Origin: Methanobrevibacter sp.
Lineage (GTDB): Archaea; Methanobacteriota; Methanobacteria; Methanobacteriales; Methanobacteriaceae
NCBI RefSeq assembly: GCF_017427765.1
Contig: NZ_JAFRSC010000014.1
Location: 1 to 64,000 of the forward strand
DNA: 64,000 nucleotides
Reading direction: 5' to 3'
The notes beneath the pieces are model-generated. The model was not told where the DNA came from. It did no database searches and saw nothing but the letters and a program-made list of their open reading frames with translations. The translations under genes and the position numbers were made by a program. How positions within the stretch are numbered: position 1 is the stretch's first letter; every line of letters starts with the position of its first letter. Shown in pieces: positions 23,506 to 33,910 of the stretch.

Positions 23506-25431
23506 TTAGAATTTTTCTAAAATTCTTGCATATACTGCTTTTAAGTCATCATCTGATTTTTCATATATTCTTTTTAGAATCAATTCGGGAGTACTTTTTG
23601 CAAGGAAATTCATTTTAGGTGTTCTATCGACAATTAAATTGTAATTTTCATCTAATCCTTTAGCTTCAATACCATCTACACGAATGTCGGTGTAGTTCAT
23701 CAGCTCTCTTGCCATGTGGGTTACGATAATTCCATAGGAATTGGATTCTTTAATCATATCTATGAATGTGGATATGATTTTAACTGCAGCATCAAGTTCT
23801 GTTATTCCTTCAAGTTCATCTAAAAGTACTAACTTTTCACTATTTGTGGTGACGATTGGTATGAACACATTTAAGAATGATTCGAATGCTCCTGCATCAA
23901 GTGATCTTTTTTTAGAGAAATGATAAATTTCATCAAATAACTTTATTTCTGCTTTGGTGGCACTTACCGGAAGTCCCATTTGAGCCATTATTGAAATCTG
24001 TGTCAGTGTTTCAAGAAGGGTTGTTTTACCTCCGCTGTTTGCTCCGGTTAAAAGTGCTATGTTTTCATCTTTTGTCAGCTGGTAATCAACACTTTGAACA
24101 TAGTCTTTATCTCTTTTAAGTGCCAGTTCTAAGTGCAGTGCTCCGTTAAGTTTTATTTCATCTGTGAAATCTGGTCTGCATAAATCGTATTCGTATGCAA
24201 AACTGCCCAAACTGAATTCATAATCAAATTTAATTGCATCTTCAACTTCTGCAATTGCTCTATTTTTAATTGAGTTTAACTCGATAGCAGCACTTTTTTT
24301 AATATCAAAAATATCATTTTCTTTTTTAGAAGACTGTTCAAGGGTCACTCTTTGGATTTCTGTTTCATCAATTTGTATAGGGTATGTTCGCAAAAACGGA
24401 TCAAAACTTAATCCTGTCTTTTCACGAATAATTTCTTTTCGTTTACTGATAATGTCGTCAAATATTTTACTTATCTTTGGAGGGAAGTTATTGTTTAATA
24501 GGTTCAGGATTTCATCTCCTTCAAGGTCAACCTTCTTAATTGATTTTTCCAACTCATCATCCATATCATCTTTTAGAGAATTCACAAGTTCTTCAATATT
24601 CACTTCCCTTTTATCAATGATGTTCAGCTCATCAATGATTGGAATAATTTCACCTAAAACACTTTCCTTGTTTCTGATTTTTTGTATTTCATGAACTCTT
24701 AAAAACAAATCTTTGTTTTGTATGAAAAAATTAATTATTTTTTCAGGAACAATTTCATAGTCATTTTCCTCAATATTAATCATTACAAGGTTAGGCATAC
24801 CTTCAAAATCAAGAATTCCCTGTGAATAAACATAAAATACCAAATCATAATTCATCATTTCTTCCTGAAGCAATGGTGAATCGCTGGCAGTAATTATTGG
24901 ATAATATTGATTTAGTCCCAAGTCTGTTAGGTATGCATTGTCTTCTTCTCTTTCCACCAAAATGGCTTTACTTGGATCATATTCTGGTTTGGCTTGTTCA
25001 ACTTCTTTAAGATTTTTCATCAGTCCTCTTAACTTAATTATTGGAAGTTGTGAGACATGCTCTTTAGCATTCATTACAAAATCAAGCTGTGAGTTAATTT
25101 TTTCAACATCTTTTGAAGGAGAAAGCAGTAAAATCCTATTTTTGGAATATGTTGTGTTTGAATATGACAATATCTTATTTATGATGTCTTCATAAATTTC
25201 CATTGCTCTGTCGCTTTTGATAAATTCATATTCCGGATTGTTCAATAGTTGATTCATTATTTCAATAGCTTTTCTTTGGCTTATACCTTCAATATTTGCT
25301 ATTTTTTCCACATCAACATTATCAACTATTTTTTGGAGTTCTTCTTCTCCGCCAACGCTGTTGATAATTTTTTCAGAGATTTTATCTCCTATTCCTTTTA
25401 TATTCTGCAATGTTATTTTTTCCCCTTTCAT
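23506..25431 (-). CDS. MutS-related ATPase with N-terminal helix-hairpin-helix
   Basis: A 641-residue protein. Residues 1-65 hold two helix-hairpin-helix motifs (LQNIKGIGDKISEKI and IANIEGISQRKAIEI) for DNA binding. The C-terminal third is a MutS-type ABC ATPase: Walker A TGANSGGKTTLLETL near 460, signature and Q-loop region AQMGLPVSA, Walker B LVLLDELEGITELDAA near 535 and the His switch VTHMARELM. The middle part is coiled-coil clamp-like. It lacks the mismatch-recognition domain I of bacterial MutS and the Smr domain of MutS2, which fits the archaeal MutS-like group of unclear role in recombination or repair. The ATG ending at 25431 is preferred over the TTG three codons upstream. Confidence 0.82.
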   Translation of the reverse strand: MKGEKITLQNIKGIGDKISEKIINSVGGEEELQKIVDNVDVEKIANIEGISQRKAIEIMNQLLNNPEYEFIKSDRAMEIYEDIINKILSYSNTTYSKNRILLLSPSKDVEKINSQLDFVMNAKEHVSQLPIIKLRGLMKNLKEVEQAKPEYDPSKAILVEREEDNAYLTDLGLNQYYPIITASDSPLLQEEMMNYDLVFYVYSQGILDFEGMPNLVMINIEENDYEIVPEKIINFFIQNKDLFLRVHEIQKIRNKESVLGEIIPIIDELNIIDKREVNIEELVNSLKDDMDDELEKSIKKVDLEGDEILNLLNNNFPPKISKIFDDIISKRKEIIREKTGLSFDPFLRTYPIQIDETEIQRVTLEQSSKKENDIFDIKKSAAIELNSIKNRAIAEVEDAIKFDYEFSLGSFAYEYDLCRPDFTDEIKLNGALHLELALKRDKDYVQSVDYQLTKDENIALLTGANSGGKTTLLETLTQISIMAQMGLPVSATKAEIKLFDEIYHFSKKRSLDAGAFESFLNVFIPIVTTNSEKLVLLDELEGITELDAAVKIISTFIDMIKESNSYGIIVTHMARELMNYTDIRVDGIEAKGLDENYNLIVDRTPKMNFLAKSTPELILKRIYEKSDDDLKAVYARILEKF

Positions 25432-25512
25432 ATTTACCAAACCCTTTTTGTAAATATAGTATTTATTTTAATATATATTCGATATTGCCGAGAGAGCATT
25501 TGAAAAGTAATC

Positions 25513-27933
25513 TTAATAGTTGGCAGTTGTATTTTTAGGACTGATTTTTAAAAGTTCTTTTTCATCAATTGTACCTTTAAGAGCATTTTTATAAATATCA
25601 ATCATTTTGATGTAGGTGTCATTTTTATATCGTCCGTCAATTGCAAAATTAGTGTATCCCAGTTCTTTTAGGTGATTAATTTGGGATAATAATGAAAGTT
25701 CGCTGTCGCTGAATATGATTAGTTCCTCTTCGGATATACTTTTGTGAACTGCAAATCTGTTGTTTTTCCAATCAATTAAGTAGTTTTTATATTTGCTTTT
25801 AAGTTCGCTACCATAAAGAAGTGGATATCTTGTTTTCATAAGTTCAACAGATCCTTGAACTATCAATTCAACTTTTTCAGGATTTCTGCAGTGTTTTATG
25901 ATGTTTTCATAGTCAGTTTTGCGAAGTTCCGGAGATACTGTTAATATTGTGTAATTTTCAAGGCTATTTATTGACACGTTGTTGGTAATATTCATGGAAT
26001 GGGGTCCGTATTCTGAATTGAAATTATTGCTCATAACGGGAATGGAATAGTTCATCTTGTTTAATATTCCTTTTACCTTATTTAATACTCTTATTAATTT
26101 GTCATGGGCAATATCCGGCCATTTCCATATTAATTCATAGTCTTTTTCATATGAAATCTCATAAGCTTTTTTAATAAAGTTAATCATGTAATTAATGTTG
26201 TAGTTGGGTCTATTTGAAATATCTAATGTGTCATCTTTGGGAGGAATTTCCAGATAAACCCTTTTAACACCACTGATATTTTTTAAATGATTCAAATTAT
26301 TTGTATAAAAGGAAATGTTGATGTCATTGTCTTTTGATGTGTTTTCAAATTTCTTTAAAGTAATTTTTTTGGCTTTATTTTTGTGGGATGAAATGACTTC
26401 ATTTTCCAAACTTTCAAATAAATTCCGTCTAAGCTCATTAATTTTACTTATTGGAATGAATAGTGTTCCGTCATAGTTAATGTTGATTTGTGTAATCTGA
26501 AATGGATAATTATCCACTTTTGAAAGTTGTTTTTTAATTGTATCTGAATCTACGGTTCGTTTAATAGGTTTTTCAAAAGGAGTATTTCCTCTCACTTCAC
26601 ACTCAATTGTTTTATGGTTGTTAAGTGTTAGCCGACCTTTAAGATTTGGAAACTTGTTTTTTAGAGAAAACGTTAAAATCAGTTTGGATTTAATGTAACT
26701 TGTTGATTTAGTTTCAATTTCTTTAACTTTTTTATTCAAGTTATTTTTCTTTGTTAGGTATACTGCAGATTCATTTAAATTAAAATCAGCTTTTTTGTTT
26801 TGCCAGACTTTTTTAATAATTAACACTTTATTTTTACGAGTCAAATCCCTAACTGGTTTGTTTTTACCGTTTTTGAAGTGATTGACTGTAGTTATTATAG
26901 GGTCCTGGGATATTTCAAATCCATAATCCTTATCATTTTTTACAATCAGTAACCCGTCGCCCCTTTCGGGAATGGTGTTAACTGAATCGTCTATTCTAAT
27001 TGCAAGTTGATTTTTCTTACTTTCAACAACTTTTCCAATTTTTAGACCGATGTGGCCTGGGCGTATGCTTCTTTTTGAAGTGTTATTAAATTGCCCTTGG
27101 CTGAAACCTCTGTTGAAAACTAGGTTAATTTCTTCTGTGCGGATTTCCTTTCCGCTTTTTAGTTTATTCAAAGCTTTTCGGTAATTGCTCACTACAATAG
27201 CCAGGTATTCTTTTGACCTCATTCTACCTTCAATTTTAATGCAGCTGACATTTAACTCTGATATTTCTTTCAGTTGGTCAAATAAGCTCAAATCGCAAGG
27301 GGATAAATAGTAATCTTCTTTATCAATGCCATGAATTTTGTATTTTTGCCTGCATGGTTGGGCACAGGTTCCTCTGTTTCCACTACGCCCTCCCTTAAAG
27401 CTGCTCATCAGGCATTGGCCGGAATAAGAATAGCATAGTGCGCCATGAGCAAATATTTCAAGTTCCATATTTGTTTTAAGATTTTTAATCTCTTCTTTTC
27501 TCATCTCACGTGGAAGAACAACTCTTTTAATCCCTTTACTTTCAAGATAATTTAATTTCAATTGGTTTTCACAGGTCATCTGTGTTGAAGCGTGAATTTT
27601 TAAGTTGGGCAAATGTTCGTTAATCAGCTCAACTAATCCCAAATCCTGAACTAAAACGGCATCTGCTCCGATTGCATATAGCTTTGAAAGATAATTTATC
27701 ACGTTTTCAAGTTCATTCTCTTTAATTAGGGTATTGACGGTGACATAAACCTTAACATTGTGCATGTGGGCAATGTTTACTGCTTCGGCAATTTCATCTA
27801 ATGTGAAGTTTTCAGCAAACTTTCTTGCCCCATAATTTTTTCCGGATAAGTAAACTGAGCTGGCCCCTGCATTAATTGCCACTTTGAGATGATCCATTGA
27901 GCCAACGGGAGCAAGCAATTCAGGAATTCTCAT
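25513..27933 (-). CDS. Peptidase U32 family protein, RlhA-like, copy 2
   Basis: An 806-residue U32 protein. Residues 1-290 form the conserved TIM-barrel-like part (RIPELLAPVGSMDHLKVAIN at the start, HASTQMTCENQLK, VVLPREMRKEEIKNL, EIFAHGALCYSYSGQCLMS, and the Cys-rich GNRGTCAQPCRQKY). The last motif supplies cluster-binding Cys residues in RlhA/TrhP-type enzymes, which hydroxylate rRNA or tRNA with prephenate as cofactor source. The rest includes a DUF3656-like insert and a second barrel-like half. It overlaps the upstream paralogue by 14 bases, so translation is coupled. Substrate in this organism is unknown; peptidase activity is doubtful. Confidence 0.8.
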   Translation of the reverse strand: MRIPELLAPVGSMDHLKVAINAGASSVYLSGKNYGARKFAENFTLDEIAEAVNIAHMHNVKVYVTVNTLIKENELENVINYLSKLYAIGADAVLVQDLGLVELINEHLPNLKIHASTQMTCENQLKLNYLESKGIKRVVLPREMRKEEIKNLKTNMELEIFAHGALCYSYSGQCLMSSFKGGRSGNRGTCAQPCRQKYKIHGIDKEDYYLSPCDLSLFDQLKEISELNVSCIKIEGRMRSKEYLAIVVSNYRKALNKLKSGKEIRTEEINLVFNRGFSQGQFNNTSKRSIRPGHIGLKIGKVVESKKNQLAIRIDDSVNTIPERGDGLLIVKNDKDYGFEISQDPIITTVNHFKNGKNKPVRDLTRKNKVLIIKKVWQNKKADFNLNESAVYLTKKNNLNKKVKEIETKSTSYIKSKLILTFSLKNKFPNLKGRLTLNNHKTIECEVRGNTPFEKPIKRTVDSDTIKKQLSKVDNYPFQITQININYDGTLFIPISKINELRRNLFESLENEVISSHKNKAKKITLKKFENTSKDNDINISFYTNNLNHLKNISGVKRVYLEIPPKDDTLDISNRPNYNINYMINFIKKAYEISYEKDYELIWKWPDIAHDKLIRVLNKVKGILNKMNYSIPVMSNNFNSEYGPHSMNITNNVSINSLENYTILTVSPELRKTDYENIIKHCRNPEKVELIVQGSVELMKTRYPLLYGSELKSKYKNYLIDWKNNRFAVHKSISEEELIIFSDSELSLLSQINHLKELGYTNFAIDGRYKNDTYIKMIDIYKNALKGTIDEKELLKISPKNTTANY

Positions 27934-30421
27934 GCAATCTTCCCTCTATATAATTGCCTTTGTTAATGTAGGATTGTGAGAAATCCATAATCTGATATTT
28001 GTATTTTGTTAATTCTTCATCATCTTTGTTTTGAAGACTTTCATTATAGATTGACACGATTTGTGATGTATATTTTTCATTTGAGTATCTGCAGTCCAAA
28101 ATCAATGAATCAAGACCAAATCCTTTAATTTCATTTATCTCTTCAATTAAGCATAAACAGTCTTTGTTGATTATGTGGCTTTGCCGAGTATAGTCGAAAA
28201 ATACTTTATATTTGAATTTTTTCCTTTTTTTATCTTCTAAAGTTGCATAATCCGCATCATTGGAAATTATGAAGTCTTTTCCATCATTTAAGTTTGTAAA
28301 GTCATCTTTACTGACGATAACTTCCAGATTTCCGTTGACAATCATTTCCAAATCAATATTTCTGTCATGATTTTTATTTATCAGCTCTTGAATTTCACTG
28401 CCGGAAAGCTCAGAGGACAATATCAATGATTTAAATCCGGCCTCATTGAGGTTCCGTACGCAAAAGCTGTTCCAAACATTCAGATTGTGGTTTCCATAAA
28501 TCGGACAGTCGAATATTTCATCCATTCCTGGGAAATCTCCCATGACTGAAATTATGATTCCTTCACCTTCAAGTTCCTTAACGATTTTATTGCATCTGAT
28601 GGCTTCGTCTTCACTTATAAATGAATTTAAAACCCAAACAAGTTCTGTTGGTGATGCTCTTAAGCTTGCATTTTTCAAGGTCTCTTTAATGTTTGCGAAG
28701 TAATCATCAGGGTTATTATAGTGGCAGTTTCCATCAAAATAAATTCTTTTAAGATCAAAACCAGACAGCGCCTTAATCTGAGCAATATCATCAATAAACA
28801 CAGATAATTTAGGTGTTTTCTGTTTATTTTTTGGTTTTATATTATTATAATCCTCGAAAAATTTAGTCAAATCTTTTCTAACTTTTTTAACGGATTTTTT
28901 TGTAGGAGTATAATGGTTGATTAACAGTTCAGTGGCAGTATCTAAAATTTCACGTCTTATCTGGTTAATCTCTCGAATTGGTATGAAAATATCATTTGGC
29001 ATATTGTTGAACCGAATACTTTCAATGTAAAATGGTGTTCCTCCAGTTTTTTTAAGTTGTTTTTCTATTGTTTGCTCACTTACAGGCTTATTTTTAGCTT
29101 TTTCAAATTTGTCTAAGCATTTGTGTCTGAAATTAATCAGTTCATCATCTAAATGATATTCAACTTTTGTAAACAGATTCAGATTCTCATCCCATGTTAA
29201 AGACAGATTTATGCCGACATTGCTTTTTATTGTCTCATTTTCAAACTGCTTTAAATAATCGTGAGTGGATTTGGAATAGCTGATGAATACTTCAGTTCCA
29301 ACTTTAACAAGTCGTGTTGTGTCTATAATGATTTCATTTTCGTCCTGTTTTATGATGTTTTCTAGATAAATTCCCTTAATTTTGCCGTTGTATTTAAATG
29401 CAATTCCGTCTCCAGGCTCAAGAATAATTGGAATTTCCTTATTTTTTATCTCAATAGTTACTTTAGTACCTTCTATGTTTGTTATATCTCCAATATATAA
29501 ACCTTCATGGCCGGAACTCCCCCTTCCAAGTACTTCTCCGGGTTTGTCTCCCATAATGTAGCCGTTGGTAAATTGTCTGTTAAAAACAAGGTGTAAATCT
29601 TTTTTATAATCTCCAGGATTGCCGTCAATTAAGTTTCTGTAACTGTTTGTTATTGTTCCGATGTAGTCTCCTGATTTCATTCTGCCTTCAAGTTTCAATG
29701 ATTTTACTCCTGCATCTGAAATTGCCTGCAGATTGTTGTAGGTGGCCAAATCGTGTGTTGATAGGAGATATCCGTTTCCTATATTGTATCCTCTGTATTT
29801 TAAACGATACTCTCTTCTGCATGGTTGGGCGCATGCTCCTCGGTTTCCGCTTCTGCCGCTATTGTATGAAGACATGTAACATTTTCCACTAACGCAATAA
29901 CATAGTGCTCCATGGCCGAACGCTTCAAGATCCATGTCGATGCTGTCGGCTTCAAGTCTGTCATGAGTTTTCTTGATTTCTTCAATATTTACTTCACGAG
30001 GCAGCACCACTCGTTTAATATTATTCTTTGATGCCCATTTGATTGAGGGGTAATTGTTCAATCCCATTTGTGTCGATGCATGGACTTCCAAATCCGGAAT
30101 AAATGTCTTTAAAAGCCAGATTAATCCCAAGTCCTGGACAATAACTGCATCCGCTCCAATCTGGTATAATTTAAAAAGATATTTCATGACATCAACGATT
30201 TCAAAATTATTGACTAATGTGTTTACGGTCACATGAACTTTAGATCCGTTTAAGTGAGCATAATTAACTGCTTTTTCAATTTCTTCTAAAGTGAAATTTT
30301 TAGCGTAGGCTCTTGCTCCGTAATTCTGCCCAGCAAGATAAACTGCATCTGCTCCTGCGTTAATTGCAATTACTAAAACATCATAGGAACCTGCAGGAGC
30401 TAATAATTCTTCTAAAACCAT
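27920..30421 (-). CDS. Peptidase U32 family protein, RlhA-like, copy 1
   Basis: An 833-residue paralogue of the next gene with the same layout: LEELLAPAGSYDVLVIAINA at the start, HASTQMGLNNYPSIK, VVLPREVNIEEIKKT, EAFGHGALCYCVSGKCYMS and GNRGACAQPCRREYRLK in the first 230 residues, then a DUF3656-like region and a second half. It begins with ATG after AAGGTGTATTAATA and is the first gene of a two-gene operon transcribed away from tmk; the 80-base gap carries TATA boxes for both directions. The Cys motif supports an Fe-S RNA hydroxylase role by analogy with E. coli RlhA. Two proteins may act on different RNAs or as a complex, which is inference. Confidence 0.8.
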   Translation of the reverse strand: MVLEELLAPAGSYDVLVIAINAGADAVYLAGQNYGARAYAKNFTLEEIEKAVNYAHLNGSKVHVTVNTLVNNFEIVDVMKYLFKLYQIGADAVIVQDLGLIWLLKTFIPDLEVHASTQMGLNNYPSIKWASKNNIKRVVLPREVNIEEIKKTHDRLEADSIDMDLEAFGHGALCYCVSGKCYMSSYNSGRSGNRGACAQPCRREYRLKYRGYNIGNGYLLSTHDLATYNNLQAISDAGVKSLKLEGRMKSGDYIGTITNSYRNLIDGNPGDYKKDLHLVFNRQFTNGYIMGDKPGEVLGRGSSGHEGLYIGDITNIEGTKVTIEIKNKEIPIILEPGDGIAFKYNGKIKGIYLENIIKQDENEIIIDTTRLVKVGTEVFISYSKSTHDYLKQFENETIKSNVGINLSLTWDENLNLFTKVEYHLDDELINFRHKCLDKFEKAKNKPVSEQTIEKQLKKTGGTPFYIESIRFNNMPNDIFIPIREINQIRREILDTATELLINHYTPTKKSVKKVRKDLTKFFEDYNNIKPKNKQKTPKLSVFIDDIAQIKALSGFDLKRIYFDGNCHYNNPDDYFANIKETLKNASLRASPTELVWVLNSFISEDEAIRCNKIVKELEGEGIIISVMGDFPGMDEIFDCPIYGNHNLNVWNSFCVRNLNEAGFKSLILSSELSGSEIQELINKNHDRNIDLEMIVNGNLEVIVSKDDFTNLNDGKDFIISNDADYATLEDKKRKKFKYKVFFDYTRQSHIINKDCLCLIEEINEIKGFGLDSLILDCRYSNEKYTSQIVSIYNESLQNKDDEELTKYKYQIMDFSQSYINKGNYIEGRLHENS

Positions 30422-30471
30422 ATTATTAATACACCTTGTTTAGATTTATTCATTTAATACTTTATACTTAA

Positions 30472-30480
30472 TTATATATT
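30472..30480 (+). promoter_or_regulatory. TATA box of tmk (probable leaderless transcript)
   Basis: TTATATATT followed by AAAG. Its centre is about 27 bases before the tmk ATG at 30503, so transcription should start at or next to the start codon; no ribosome binding site is seen. Confidence 0.5.
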
Positions 30481-30502
30481 AAAGTAAAACATATTCTATT
30501 TT

Positions 30503-31081
30503 ATGTATATTGTTTTTGAAGGAATTGACGGTGCCGGAAAATCCACACAGATTCAAATGTTGAAAGAATGGTTGGAAGCCAATGGATTTAGTGTAGAAAC
30601 ACTTGTTGAGCCGACTGATTCTGAAGTGGGACAGTTAATTAGACGTATTTTACAAAGGCCTGATGCTACATCAGATAGGGTTCAAAAAACTTTAGGGCTT
30701 CTTTTTGCAGCAGATAGGATGCTTATAATGGATAAACTTGAGGATGAATCTAAAGTAATCATTTCGGACAGGTCATTTATCTCTTCTCTTGCTTATCAGG
30801 AACCTGCCGACTGGATAGAAGTCTTAAATAAATATGCAAAAAAGCCGGATTTGCTGTTACTTTTAGATTTGGATGTTAAAACATCTGTTGCAAGAACCTC
30901 TGGTGAAGACACTTTCGAAAATGAGGAATTTTTAGCAGGTGTTAAAGAAAATTATTTAAAATTGGCAGATAACTTTACCTGTGAGATAATTGATGCCAAT
31001 AATGGTGTAAATAAAGTATCTTCAGATATTAAAAAAGCAGTTGCACCGTATCTTGGAATCTGTCCGGATTGCATTAGGTAA
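30503..31081 (+). CDS. tmk: Thymidylate kinase
   Basis: A 192-residue cytoplasmic kinase converting dTMP to dTDP with ATP. The P-loop is FEGIDGAGKSTQ at residues 4-15, followed by the dTMP-binding VEPTDSEVGQLIR near 36-48, the DRS motif in ISDRSFISSLAYQEP near 91, and the lid region with SVARTSGED near 130. A C-terminal CPDC pair is unusual compared with bacterial Tmk but plausible in archaea. The ATG at 30503 lies about 27 bases from a TATA box, indicating a leaderless message. The gene is transcribed divergently from the U32 operon and converges with the TyrRS operon. Confidence 0.92.
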   Translation: MYIVFEGIDGAGKSTQIQMLKEWLEANGFSVETLVEPTDSEVGQLIRRILQRPDATSDRVQKTLGLLFAADRMLIMDKLEDESKVIISDRSFISSLAYQEPADWIEVLNKYAKKPDLLLLLDLDVKTSVARTSGEDTFENEEFLAGVKENYLKLADNFTCEIIDANNGVNKVSSDIKKAVAPYLGICPDCIR

Positions 31082-31102
31082 TTTTTGTAAAAAATAAGTT
31101 TT

Positions 31103-31120
31103 GGAGAATGATTATTCTCC
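31103..31120. terminator. Hairpin at the end of the TyrRS operon
   Basis: GGAGAAT, a GATT loop and ATTCTCC form a perfect seven-base stem. On the minus strand it is followed within ten bases by TTATTTTTTAC, so it can end the aIF2-beta/NMD3/TyrRS transcript; it may also serve tmk on the plus strand. The stop codon of the 69-residue gene lies within it. Confidence 0.55.
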
Positions 31121-31321
31121 TTCTAATTCTTTCAGTCTTTTTCTGATTTCATTTTCTAAAAAGTCTCTAACTTTTACCAGCTCGTCATATTCTCCAATAA
31201 TTTTAGGTCCGAATTCAGTCTGTTCCAATTTAATGTCGAATTTTTCAAAAGCGTGAGCCAGCATAGCTTCTCCAACACCATTTGGTATGCCCATTTCAAA
31301 TTCTTGTTTTTCTTCATCCAT
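31112..31321 (-). CDS. Small conserved-looking protein downstream of tyrS
   Basis: A 69-residue acidic protein (MGIPNGVGEAMLAHAFEKFD, then GPKIIGEYDELVKVRDFLEN) with a helix-strand-helix pattern and no Cys or membrane segment. It starts directly after the tyrS stop without a gap, so it belongs to that operon. I do not recognise the family; its place beside translation genes hints at a translation-related role but nothing in the sequence proves it. Confidence 0.65.
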   Translation of the reverse strand: MDEEKQEFEMGIPNGVGEAMLAHAFEKFDIKLEQTEFGPKIIGEYDELVKVRDFLENEIRKRLKELEGE

Positions 31322-32284
31322 TTAATTTTCCTCCATGTACTCTCTTACAGGAGCAAAGAATTCAATTAAGAAATCTTTAATTCCATTTTTCAAATCCATT
31401 GGGTGTAAATTTCCTTCACTAAAGTCTTTGATTAACTCGTCATGTGTCAATTCGATGTCGCCACCAAATTTTTCAGGCCTTTTGATAAGTAAAGTATCTT
31501 GATTTGGGAAAACAAAAGTTTCAGCTATTTCAATCATTGGATTGCCTTCAATTTCGCCTTGAGGACAGTAACTTTTGTTGATTTTTTTAGTAATTTCTTT
31601 AACTGAATCGTCTACTGCAATATAGTTTCCTTTACTTGAAGACATTTTAGCATCTCCGTCAAGACCATGTAATAATGGGGTGTGGATACAAACAGGAACA
31701 TTTTCACCAATTTTTTCTAGATTTTCACGTGCCAGCATTTGGATTTTTCTCTGTTCCATTCCTCCAAGTGCTATGTCCACCTCTAAAGCAGCCATATCTA
31801 CAGTTTGCATGATTGGGTAAATTACGCTAGCCACTTTTGGATTATCATCTGCACGACTTACTTGATCCATACTTCTTCTTGCTCTTTTTAAAGTAGTCAT
31901 TGTAGCTAACTGATAAACTTTATCTGTGTAATCTGGTTTCAATTGGAAAGAAGAGCCTAAAACATATTCAGTTGTTTCATCTAAGCCTAACGCCTGGAAA
32001 CATTTTTTGTTATATTCTGCAGTTTCAGCTATTTCTTCAACTGTTCCTTTTCCATTTAAAAATGCATGATAATCTGCAAGCAAGATTTTAATTTTAAAAC
32101 CTAATTTCTGCAATTGTTTTAACTTTTGAACAGTAACTGCATGGCCTAAATGGATTTTTCCTGAAGGTTCATAACCTGTATAAGCTATAGGTTGTTCTTT
32201 TTTAAGAATCTCTTTTAACTCTTCGGTATCTATAACTTCAAGGGTTCCTTCTTCGATTAACTGAATTTTTTCTTCAATATTCAT
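31322..32284 (-). CDS. tyrS: Tyrosyl-tRNA synthetase
   Basis: A 320-residue class I aminoacyl-tRNA synthetase charging tRNA-Tyr. The ATP-binding HIGH-type motif is [14 protein letters not shown] near residues 42-55 and the KMSKS-type motif is [13 protein letters not shown] near 212-224. Tyrosine-pocket residues occur in YTGYEPSG and in the stretch [20 protein letters not shown], where Gln and Asp contact the substrate. Length and the lack of an S4 domain are typical of archaeal enzymes of the TyrRS/TrpRS group, and Tyr is preferred over Trp because of YTGYEPSG. The ATG follows AAGTGAT. It lies eight bases after the NMD3 gene. Confidence 0.93.
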   Translation of the reverse strand: MNIEEKIQLIEEGTLEVIDTEELKEILKKEQPIAYTGYEPSGKIHLGHAVTVQKLKQLQKLGFKIKILLADYHAFLNGKGTVEEIAETAEYNKKCFQALGLDETTEYVLGSSFQLKPDYTDKVYQLATMTTLKRARRSMDQVSRADDNPKVASVIYPIMQTVDMAALEVDIALGGMEQRKIQMLARENLEKIGENVPVCIHTPLLHGLDGDAKMSSSKGNYIAVDDSVKEITKKINKSYCPQGEIEGNPMIEIAETFVFPNQDTLLIKRPEKFGGDIELTHDELIKDFSEGNLHPMDLKNGIKDFLIEFFAPVREYMEEN

Positions 32285-32292
32285 TATATCAC

Positions 32293-33336
32293 TTAATTCA
32301 ATAAATAAATGTAATTATCAATTTTAATAAGTTTTATTTCATCTCCAATGTTGTAGTCTGCAAATTCGTCTTTCATTTCCAAATCAACTGCAGAATAATC
32401 ACCTGGATCTAAGATTTGTATGATGCTTGGGGATTTTGAAATAATTGTTGTAGTTTCTATTTCATCTGCCTTTTTGACAAGTTCAATATCATCCATATTT
32501 TTCATAGGGATGTTGTGCTTTTTATTTGTTGAAATATCGACTCCAACAAAGCTGTTTTTACTGATGCTGTGTACTTGGATAATCTTATCTGCGTATTTGA
32601 TAAAATCATTAGTTTCAAATTCGGGAATTCTTACAGAAATCCAGATTCTGTAAAGTCCTTTTCCGGTGGATTTATCTTCACTGATAAGTCTTGGAGATTC
32701 TTTTATAATTCCTCCAAACTCTTCCTTAAGGCTTTCAGCTACCTTTTTTCCGGATTTAAAAGAACCTATATAATAATCGTATCCTTCTTTAAGTTTAGCT
32801 ATTTGAGGACAATATGCCAGTTTATCATTTTTGGATTGTTTTATTAATGTTCTCTCAACCACTTCGTCAGCTTTGGCATATTCTTCGGGTTTTATCTCTC
32901 TTTTATCAGCTCTAAATTGAACTACAGTTTCATAATATCCAGATTGCATTTTGCTGCAACTTGGACAAACGGTCTTTTGGATTTTAACTTCACAGTCATG
33001 GGTTTCTTCAATTTGCACTCCATGAACTTCGCCTGTAACTTCAACAAAACAGTTAGCTAATGTTCCTTTAATTTGATCAATTTCTAAATTAATGATTTCA
33101 TTTGAAACTTCATCAGCTATGCTTATATTTCTCTCAAGTGCTCTGTAGATTATTTCTTCTTCGGGAATATTCTCTTCAGACCATTTTCCCTCTTCAAGTT
33201 TACTGTTGCAGTGGCTGCATATCTGAACTTCGATGCGTTTTGGAAGTTCAATCATTTGAAATTCCTTTAAAAAACAGTCAATACAAATATCTCCGACCAT
33301 TTCCTTATCGGTACTTCCGCACTCTGGACAAAACAT
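32293..33336 (-). CDS. NMD3-family ribosome biogenesis protein
   Basis: A 347-residue protein related to eukaryotic Nmd3, the 60S export adaptor; archaeal versions presumably assist late steps of large-subunit assembly or act as anti-association factors. The N-terminal zinc-binding region is complete, with [25 protein letters not shown] and, near residue 130, [15 protein letters not shown]. The C-terminal part (residues 220-345) holds beta-rich domains. It lies 31 bases after the aIF2-beta gene and eight before tyrS, forming a translation operon. No ribosome binding site is obvious before the ATG. Confidence 0.87.
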   Translation of the reverse strand: MFCPECGSTDKEMVGDICIDCFLKEFQMIELPKRIEVQICSHCNSKLEEGKWSEENIPEEEIIYRALERNISIADEVSNEIINLEIDQIKGTLANCFVEVTGEVHGVQIEETHDCEVKIQKTVCPSCSKMQSGYYETVVQFRADKREIKPEEYAKADEVVERTLIKQSKNDKLAYCPQIAKLKEGYDYYIGSFKSGKKVAESLKEEFGGIIKESPRLISEDKSTGKGLYRIWISVRIPEFETNDFIKYADKIIQVHSISKNSFVGVDISTNKKHNIPMKNMDDIELVKKADEIETTTIISKSPSIIQILDPGDYSAVDLEMKDEFADYNIGDEIKLIKIDNYIYLLN

Positions 33337-33367
33337 AATATCTGTAAAAATAAATAAAAAAGTAGAA

Positions 33368-33775
33368 TTATAAGGATTTTAAAGGTGCTGTTGCACCGCA
33401 TGCAGCACATTTGAGTAAGAATATTCTACCTTCTCTGATAATTCTTGTATCCGGTCTGTTGCATTCGTGGCAAATTACATATTTGTCAACATAATCTTCA
33501 ATTCTTTCATTGATTAGGTAGTGTGTAAATTTACCTTGTAAAATTGCTCTTTGACCTTCAATGTTTCCTGCAGTACCTAACTCTCTCATTAAGAATTTTA
33601 ATAAGTGTTGAGGGTCTCTGTTTAAACCTTCTGCAACGTCTTTAAAGTTTTTAATGAAAGTTCTATTACCTTGGATATCTGAATAAGCTTTAGGAATTTT
33701 GAATCTTTTGTGTTCAAATACTTCAGGAGGTAATTGGTCAATTGCTCTTTCTAATAAATCTTCATATTTATCCAT
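33368..33775 (-). CDS. Translation initiation factor aIF2 subunit beta
   Basis: A 135-residue subunit of the archaeal initiator-tRNA carrier aIF2. Residues 20-95 show the alpha-beta core ([20 protein letters not shown], then [20 protein letters not shown], and [20 protein letters not shown]). Residues 98-130 are the zinc ribbon with [14 protein letters not shown] and [12 protein letters not shown]. Length fits the family exactly. The ATG follows TAGGAGAT. It heads the operon with NMD3, TyrRS and a small protein. Confidence 0.94.
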   Translation of the reverse strand: MDKYEDLLERAIDQLPPEVFEHKRFKIPKAYSDIQGNRTFIKNFKDVAEGLNRDPQHLLKFLMRELGTAGNIEGQRAILQGKFTHYLINERIEDYVDKYVICHECNRPDTRIIREGRIFLLKCAACGATAPLKSL

Positions 33776-33910
33776 GATGTATCTCCTAAAAAATTAATAT
33801 AAGTATAATATATTAAATTTGATTTTAATCATTTATTAATGTATTGTTGTTTTTTAATAGTGTAGAACTATTTTCTATAATTTTTCTAAAAAAATAATAG
33901 TTTGGAAATC

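Noticed and set aside
24938..25195. Ser-rich plus-strand frame opposite the MutS-like gene
   Set aside because: It lies antisense inside a gene with clear motifs and has the biased composition of a shadow frame.
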